From: Candidatus Latescibacterota bacterium
GTDB taxonomy: Bacteria; Latescibacterota; UBA2968; GCA-2709665
DNA length: 5,915 nucleotides
NCBI GenBank assembly: GCA_030746455.1
Contig: JASLMQ010000900.1
Location: forward strand, 1 to 5,915
Direction of reading: 5' to 3'
Part shown: positions 1 to 3,789 of the stretch, piece after piece
How positions within the stretch are numbered: position 1 is the stretch's first letter
How the letters are laid out: every line of letters begins with the position of its first letter
The notes under the pieces: model-generated
Seen by the model: the letters and a program-made list of their open reading frames with translations, nothing else
Databases searched by the model: none
Told to the model about the DNA's origin: nothing
Made by a program: the position numbers and the translations under genes

Positions 1-2
1 GG

Positions 3-863
3 ACGGACCGCTCGGGCGGCGCCGACTGGATGATCGAACGTATCCTCGAGGCAGGGCGCAAGCTCCTGTCCCGGTCGCCGGGCAAGGTCTCCGCGTGCGG
101 CATCGCGTTCGGCGGGCCCGTGGACTTCGGGGCACAGCGGATCGTCAACTCCACGCACGTGGCCGGATGGGATGACGTGGCCCTGCCCGAGATCGTGGGT
201 CGGGAGCTGAAGCTTCGCGCGGTGGTGGACAACGACGCGAACGTGGGGGCACTGGGGGAGTTCACCTTCGGCGCCGGTGCGGGAATTCGGAACCTGGTCT
301 ACTACAACATCGGGACGGGTATCGGCGGAGGCATCATCGTCGATGGGCAGATCTATCGGGGATCCGACGGGAACGCCGGCGAGCTCGGACACTGCCCGAT
401 CCTGCCCGACGGCCCCCTGTGCGACTGCGGCAACCGGGGATGCCTCGAATCGCTGTGCTCGGGGAAGTCGATCGGAAACCGGGCCGCCGAGATGGTTCGG
501 CGACATCCGCGCCGGGGACGCGCCATCCTCGCGTGCGGGGATGGAGAGGTGAGCGCCAGGGCGGTGTTCGATGCGGCGCGCCAGACCGATGGGCTTGCGC
601 AGGAGATCGTGGATGAGACGTGCCGCTACCTGGGGATGAGCGCGGCAACGGCGATGAATGCCTTCGCGCCCGATGCGATTGTGGTCGGCGGGAATGTGTC
701 CAAGGCGGGACGGGTGTTGTTCGATCCGCTCCGGGAACAGGCGTCGCGGTACGTGATGCCGGTGCATCGGCCGCACCTGAAGATCAAGCGGGCGAAGCTG
801 GGGGGGAAGTCGCAGTTGTTGGGGGCAGTGGCCCTTGCGAAGATGAAGTGCATTGAAAATTGA
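3..863 (+). CDS. ROK-family sugar kinase or transcriptional repressor, N-terminally truncated by the window edge
   Basis: ROK proteins are glucokinase-type sugar kinases or sugar-responsive repressors. The frame is open from base 3, so the ATG at 30 is probably internal; about 30-35 residues, including the first ATP-binding motif (DxGGTK), should lie upstream. Numbering from that ATG, GIAFGGPVD sits at 24-32, DNDAN at 67-71 with Asp69 in the place of the ROK catalytic base, and the glycine-rich NIGTGIGGG at 93-101. GELGH (His121) is followed by CDCGNRGC (Cys131, Cys133, Cys138), which together form the ROK zinc site. FAPDAIVVGGN closes the C-terminal lobe. All active-site elements in view are intact, which favours a working kinase, but a repressor's N-terminal DNA-binding domain would lie outside the window, so that role cannot be excluded. 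The last residues (CIEN) and the TGA stop come from a heptamer repeat. Sugar substrate unknown. The family call is firm. Confidence 0.93.
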   Translation, partial: TDRSGGADWMIERILEAGRKLLSRSPGKVSACGIAFGGPVDFGAQRIVNSTHVAGWDDVALPEIVGRELKLRAVVDNDANVGALGEFTFGAGAGIRNLVYYNIGTGIGGGIIVDGQIYRGSDGNAGELGHCPILPDGPLCDCGNRGCLESLCSGKSIGNRAAEMVRRHPRRGRAILACGDGEVSARAVFDAARQTDGLAQEIVDETCRYLGMSAATAMNAFAPDAIVVGGNVSKAGRVLFDPLREQASRYVMPVHRPHLKIKRAKLGGKSQLLGAVALAKMKCIEN

Positions 864-887
864 GGAATTGAGAATTGAAAATTGACT
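852..887. repeat. ATTGANN heptamer array overlapping the ROK stop codon
   Basis: Five consecutive ATTGANN units start at 852, 859, 867, 874 and 881, with period 7 apart from one 8-base unit. The array begins inside the ROK reading frame and supplies its stop (TGA at 861-863). Because 7 is not a multiple of 3, the TGA triplets (854, 861, 869, 876, 883) fall in all three + strand frames. The form resembles the short tandemly repeated repetitive sequences described in filamentous cyanobacteria; a relationship is only an inference. It is AT-rich and stands out against its GC-rich surroundings. Confidence 0.75.
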
Positions 888-891
888 ACCG

Positions 892-917
892 AGGCTTGGC
901 CGGAAAGGGCCGAGTTT
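892..917 (+). terminator. GC-rich hairpin after the ROK gene, possible weak terminator
   Basis: CTTGGCC (895-901) pairs with GGCCGAG (908-914) across a six-base GGAAAG loop, with one G-T wobble. A-T and wobble pairs extend the stem to 892/917. Only three T follow the stem before a G run, so an intrinsic terminator of the classical kind is unlikely. It could be a weak terminator or an RNA-stabilising 3' structure between the ROK gene and the esterase gene. Confidence 0.3.
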
Positions 918-962
918 GGGTGGGTCGGCTTGAAGTGAGAGGAAGGCGGGAAAGGAGAGGGG

Positions 963-1982
963 ATGAGGTGGGTTAGGTTTCCGGATGACGACATACAGGT
1001 CTGCGGACTGCCGTGGTTCGAGGAGTCGTCGCCGAAGCTGTGGCGGTTCCCGGAGCGGTTCAGGGACCGGATCCCCGAGGACGTGTTCGATGGCGGAAAG
1101 CAGACGGCCGGCGCGCGGCTGCGCTTCCGGACGGACTCGGGCTCGCTCTCCATTCGCGCGAGCTACCCGAAGTTCGGGATCCGGACGAATATGACGAGTT
1201 TCACGGCGCACGGGGTATCCGCCTACGTGAACGGCCTGTGCTGGTCCGCGAAGATTCCGGGCCCTGAGGGCGGCGAGGCGGAGATCGAGTTCTTCAGTGG
1301 CGCGGACCGTGAGATGCGGGATGTGTGCCTCTACCTGCCACTCTACGGGCCCATCGAGATCTTGGCGATCGGCGTTGACGACGACGCAAGCTTCGAGGGC
1401 CCAGCGCCCTTCGCGGTGGATGGTCCTGCGATCTACTACGGGACGTCGATCACCCAGGGAGGATGCGCGTCGCGTCCCGGACTCAGCCACCAGGCCACGG
1501 TGGGACGGATGCTGAATGTCGATTACGCCAACTTCGGGTTCAGCGGCAAGGGACGGTGCGAGCAAGAGCTGGCCGAGGCGCTCGCGGAGGCCAGGGCCAG
1601 TTGCTTCGTGCTCGACGTGGGTCAGAACACATCCGTGGACATGCTTCGCGAGCGATTTCAGACCTTCGTCGATGTGCTGAGGGAGGCCCAACCGGAGACC
1701 CCCCTGCTGGCGACCTCACCGATTTTCTACAACGCTGCACTGTGGTCTCGCGGGCACCGGGAGCAGGTGAACGAGAAGCGGGAGATCATCCGGAAGGCGA
1801 TCGAGTCGCGGAACGAGGCCGGGGATGCGAGGGCCCATCTCTTGAAGGCGAAGGACTACCACGGGGGCGACGTGACGGACGGCGCGGTGGACGGTGGCCA
1901 TCCGAACGACCTCGGCTTCGCCCGCATGGCCGAGGGACTGCGGCCGGTGCTGACCAGAATACTCGGGGTAGGTACCGGCTGA
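963..1982 (+). CDS. SGNH/GDSL-type esterase with GxDLY-like N-terminal domain
   Basis: A 339-residue predicted serine esterase, matching the arrangement of a GxDLY N-terminal domain (Pfam GxDLY) followed by an SGNH domain (Lipase_GDSL_3). Residues 1-150 form the beta-rich domain, with a GLPWFEE start, RFRTDSGSLSIRA at 54-66 and the conserved CLYLPLY at 122-128. The family's GxDLY motif appears degenerate as GVSAY at 84-88. The catalytic domain starts at about 153: block I is YYGTSITQGGCASRPG with Ser162 as nucleophile, block II NFGFSGKGR has the oxyanion Gly (192), block III is DVGQNT with Asn222, and block V is DGGHPND with Asp310 and His313 completing the triad. No signal peptide is visible, so it is probably cytoplasmic. 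AGGAG at 953-957, five bases before the ATG, supports this start. The physiological ester is unknown; relatives are thought to act on acylated carbohydrates. It lies 99 bases after the ROK gene. Confidence 0.92.
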   Translation: MRWVRFPDDDIQVCGLPWFEESSPKLWRFPERFRDRIPEDVFDGGKQTAGARLRFRTDSGSLSIRASYPKFGIRTNMTSFTAHGVSAYVNGLCWSAKIPGPEGGEAEIEFFSGADREMRDVCLYLPLYGPIEILAIGVDDDASFEGPAPFAVDGPAIYYGTSITQGGCASRPGLSHQATVGRMLNVDYANFGFSGKGRCEQELAEALAEARASCFVLDVGQNTSVDMLRERFQTFVDVLREAQPETPLLATSPIFYNAALWSRGHREQVNEKREIIRKAIESRNEAGDARAHLLKAKDYHGGDVTDGAVDGGHPNDLGFARMAEGLRPVLTRILGVGTG

Positions 1983-2011
1983 GCCGGTCCACGCGATATC
2001 GCATTGCCACG

Positions 2012-2039
2012 TCTGCCCTCTGCCCTTTGCCGTCTGCCG
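2012..2039. repeat. TYTGCCN heptamer array
   Basis: Four exact-period heptamers (TCTGCCC, TCTGCCC, TTTGCCG, TCTGCCG) occupy 2012-2039 in the gap after the esterase gene. A partial TTGCC unit precedes them at 2004-2008. The sequence differs from the ATTGANN array at 852-887, but unit length and placement just after a stop codon are the same. The gap 1983-2088 otherwise shows no gene or clear hairpin terminator. Confidence 0.65.
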
Positions 2040-2088
2040 ACGTTACGCATGCCAATGCCACCCAACCAATCCGGAGCAACGGTGCCCT

Positions 2089-2766
2089 ATGCCAATCCGC
2101 GGTGTGCTGTTCGATCTCGATGAAACCCTCCTGGACCGCCAGAGCGCGGTGAGCATCCTGGCGGAGCAGTTCGCCGACCTGCACGGCGGCGACCTCGGCG
2201 ATGCGGATGAAGATGATTTGATCCGCGTGTTCCTGGATGCGGATGAGGGGGGATACCGGCCCAAAGACGAGATGCTTGCCCGCCTGATCGCGGAGCTCCC
2301 GTGGGAGCGGGAGCCGGAGCTCCAGGACTTCCTCGATTTCTGGCAGACGACGTTTCCCAGGTGTGCGCAGCCGATGCCAGGGTTGTATGAGGTGCTGGAA
2401 GCCCTGCGCGACCGGGAGATGCGAATGGGCATTGTGACCAACGGCCCGGTGGCCATGCAGAACGGGAAGATCGACAGGCTCGATATACGGATCTACTTCG
2501 GAACCATCGTGGTGTCCGAGGCCGTTGGCATCAGCAAGCCGGATCCCGGTATCTTCGAGGTGGCCCTGGCAGACCTTGGACTTCCGGCCTGTGAGGTGTG
2601 CTTCGTGGGCGACAGTCCGACCAACGACATCCAGGGCGCGGAGGCGTCCGGCCTCACGCCCGTGTGGATCCCCGGGACGCAGAGCTGGCCCGAGGGCCTG
2701 GCGCCCACGCAACATCAGATCAACGCGCTGGGGGACCTGATTCCACTCCTGGATGGGATGTCATAG
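2089..2766 (+). CDS. HAD-superfamily hydrolase (phosphatase, YjjG/haloacid dehalogenase-like subfamily I)
   Basis: A 225-residue HAD phosphatase, usual length for a subclass with a helical cap inserted after motif I. Motif I DLDET has the nucleophile Asp9 and acid/base Asp11. Motif II is VTNG with Thr117, motif III Lys150 in SKPDPGIF, and motif IV GDSPTND with Asp175 and Asp180 as magnesium ligands. Residues 16-95 form the helical cap that would set substrate choice. All catalytic residues are present, so it is probably active in the cytoplasm on a small phosphorylated metabolite. The substrate cannot be read from sequence; a sugar phosphate would suit the neighbours, while nucleotide or phosphoglycolate substrates are known for relatives. 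The ATG is chosen because motif I follows at the usual distance; GGAG at 2073-2076 is a modest, rather distant ribosome-binding site. Confidence 0.93.
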   Translation: MPIRGVLFDLDETLLDRQSAVSILAEQFADLHGGDLGDADEDDLIRVFLDADEGGYRPKDEMLARLIAELPWEREPELQDFLDFWQTTFPRCAQPMPGLYEVLEALRDREMRMGIVTNGPVAMQNGKIDRLDIRIYFGTIVVSEAVGISKPDPGIFEVALADLGLPACEVCFVGDSPTNDIQGAEASGLTPVWIPGTQSWPEGLAPTQHQINALGDLIPLLDGMS

Positions 2767-2774
2767 AACCGTCA

Positions 2775-2801
2775 CTACGAAAGACGCGAAAAGATCACAA
2801 G
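2775..2801. repeat. Degenerate CGAAA-type short repeat (weak)
   Basis: Just after the phosphatase stop codon, three nine-base segments (CTACGAAAG, ACGCGAAAA, GATCACAAG) look like a decayed tandem array built on a CGAAA core. Identity between units is low (about 3 to 5 of 9), so this could be chance. It is listed because the two preceding gaps hold clearer short tandem arrays in the same position. Confidence 0.25.
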
Positions 2802-2862
2802 CGGAACCCAGGTTGGATGAGCAGCATCACCCCAGGCCGGGTGGGGACCAAAGCATCGGGGC

Positions 2863-2874
2863 GGAGGAGGAGGT
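2863..2874 (+). promoter_or_regulatory. Tripled GGA Shine-Dalgarno sequence for the small SGNH hydrolase
   Basis: GGAGGAGGAGGT runs straight into the ATG at 2875. It offers overlapping GGAGG matches at 2863-2867 and 2866-2870, spaced 7 and 4 bases from the start. This is the strongest ribosome-binding site in the window; it fixes the start codon and suggests high translation, or initiation independent of the upstream gene. Confidence 0.75.
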
Positions 2875-3444
2875 ATGGAGCGTGTAGTGCTGATCGGGGA
2901 TTCGATTCGAATGGGGTACCAGGCCACGGTTGAAAAGGAGCTTGCCGGTGAGGCCGAAGTGTGGGAGCCCGAGGTGAACGGGGGGAACAGCCGGAAGGTG
3001 AAGGAGCACCTGGACGCCTGGGCGCTGGCCTCCCCATCGAAGGTGATCCACATCAACTGCGGCCTTCACGATCTAAAGGTGGAATTCGGAGACGAGGAGT
3101 CGGCCGTCCCCCTGACGGAGTACAGGCAGAACGTGGAAGAGATCCTTCGGCGCCTGGTCACCCAGACGCAGGCGCAGGTGATCTGGGCCGCAACAACGCC
3201 CGTCAACGAGGCGTGGCACCACGAGCGAAAGGGCTTCGACCGGTTCGAGTCGTACGTGGCGGCCTACAACGAGGCGGCGTCGGAGATCTGTGAGAAGCTG
3301 GACATCCCGGTCAACGACCTGCACGGCATGGTGTTGGAGGCGGGACGCGATCGGCTGCTGACACCGGATGGGGTCCACTTCGTGGAGGAAGGCTCGGTCT
3401 TGCTGGGGAAGGCCGTGGCGAAGGCGGTGCGCGAGTATCTCTAG
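2875..3444 (+). CDS. Small single-domain SGNH/GDSL hydrolase (GLHDL type)
   Basis: A 189-residue predicted esterase of the SGNH fold. Block I is IGDSIRMGY with nucleophile Ser10, close to the N-terminus as in compact esterases. Block II is NGGNSR (Gly36/37 and Asn38). Block III is NCGLHDLK at 61-68, where His65 takes the place usually held by Asn in GxND; this GLHD variant is, from memory, typical of a bacterial subgroup and not a lesion. Block V is DGVHF with Asp165 and His168. There is no signal peptide or membrane segment, so it is probably cytoplasmic. It begins 108 bases after the HAD gene, on the same strand. The protein is quite different from the GxDLY-type esterase two genes upstream, so the pair is not a recent duplication. 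Likely activity is hydrolysis of acyl, perhaps acetyl, esters on a sugar; the substrate is unknown. Confidence 0.92.
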   Translation: MERVVLIGDSIRMGYQATVEKELAGEAEVWEPEVNGGNSRKVKEHLDAWALASPSKVIHINCGLHDLKVEFGDEESAVPLTEYRQNVEEILRRLVTQTQAQVIWAATTPVNEAWHHERKGFDRFESYVAAYNEAASEICEKLDIPVNDLHGMVLEAGRDRLLTPDGVHFVEEGSVLLGKAVAKAVREYL

Positions 3445-3465
3445 ATCCATCCATAGGACTGAAAC

Positions 3466-3501
3466 ATCGCCCCCGTCAGGCAAGAGCCCGTTGGGGGCGA
3501 T
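3466..3501 (+). terminator. Nine-base-pair inverted repeat after the SGNH gene, possible transcript end
   Basis: ATCGCCCCC (3466-3474) and GGGGGCGAT (3493-3501) form a perfect 9 bp stem about 20 bases after the stop codon. Inside the 18-base loop, GGC and GCC can close a second small stem around AAGA. No T run follows, so it would be a Rho-assisted end or a 3' stabilising structure and not a canonical intrinsic terminator. Confidence 0.4.
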
Positions 3502-3590
3502 CTGCTGCCAGCCACCAGAACGAAGTAAAGAAATATCGTAGCCAGGACGCGAGATTTCCGGAATTTGCGCAAGCTGTCCGAAGATTTCGC

Positions 3591-3618
3591 TAAAGATGCT
3601 AAAGTAATTTGCCGATAG
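3591..3618 (+). promoter_or_regulatory. Sigma-28 (FliA/SigD)-like promoter upstream of the secreted-protein gene
   Basis: TAAAG at 3591-3595 and GCCGATAG at 3611-3618 match the flagellar-type sigma-28 elements (E. coli TAAAGTTT-N11-GCCGATAA; B. subtilis SigD TAAA-N14-16-GCCGATAT). Spacing from TAAA to GCCGATAG is 16 bases: one longer than the E. coli form and within the SigD range. The match lies in an AT-rich pocket (3591-3610 is about 20% GC). A direct repeat GCTAAAG occurs at 3589-3595 and 3598-3604. Transcription would start near 3625, leaving a leader of about 165 bases. Seven of eight bases match in the -10 element. Confidence 0.45.
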
Positions 3619-3789
3619 ATGGAGAGGGGGGACTCTATCCACAGGCGCTCCTGGGACGGGAGTCTTGTCTTTGGCCTGTACCTGGTTCTGAGATAAACCG
3701 TTTGAAATCTGAGAGTTAAGGAGCATCGATTGGGACCCTGTCGGATAGCGAACCGATCGCAGCCCACACCGTCGGTGAGACTCTGAGTC
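3619..3789 (+). promoter_or_regulatory. Long 5' leader of the secreted-protein gene
   Basis: This stretch has no conserved gene. It holds GACTC (3631-3635) that can pair with GAGTC (3660-3664), a strong AAGGAG at 3718-3723, and a palindrome GACTC-T-GAGTC (3779-3789) directly before the ATG. GTCGG occurs at 3740-3744 and 3771-3775, and either copy could pair with CCGAT/CCGA at 3753-3757, giving alternative hairpins. I recognise no known riboswitch. The remainder of the gap (3502-3590) shows nothing further except lower GC. Confidence 0.3.

Noticed and set aside
626..1153. 175-codon - strand frame running through the ATTGANN array
   Set aside because: The array contains no stop codons on the - strand, which leaves the frame open by chance. 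It is antisense to the ROK and esterase genes.
1786..2715. 309-codon open frame on the - strand
   Set aside because: It overlaps the HAD gene and the end of the esterase gene, both of which carry complete catalytic motifs. The antisense translation has no family features.
3530..3620. Possible cyclic di-GMP (GEMM) or other riboswitch
   Set aside because: Some short pieces (GCGCAAGC, GCCGATAG) look suggestive, but the conserved helices and tetraloop-receptor arrangement are not present. The sigma-28-like promoter explains the conserved-looking bases better.
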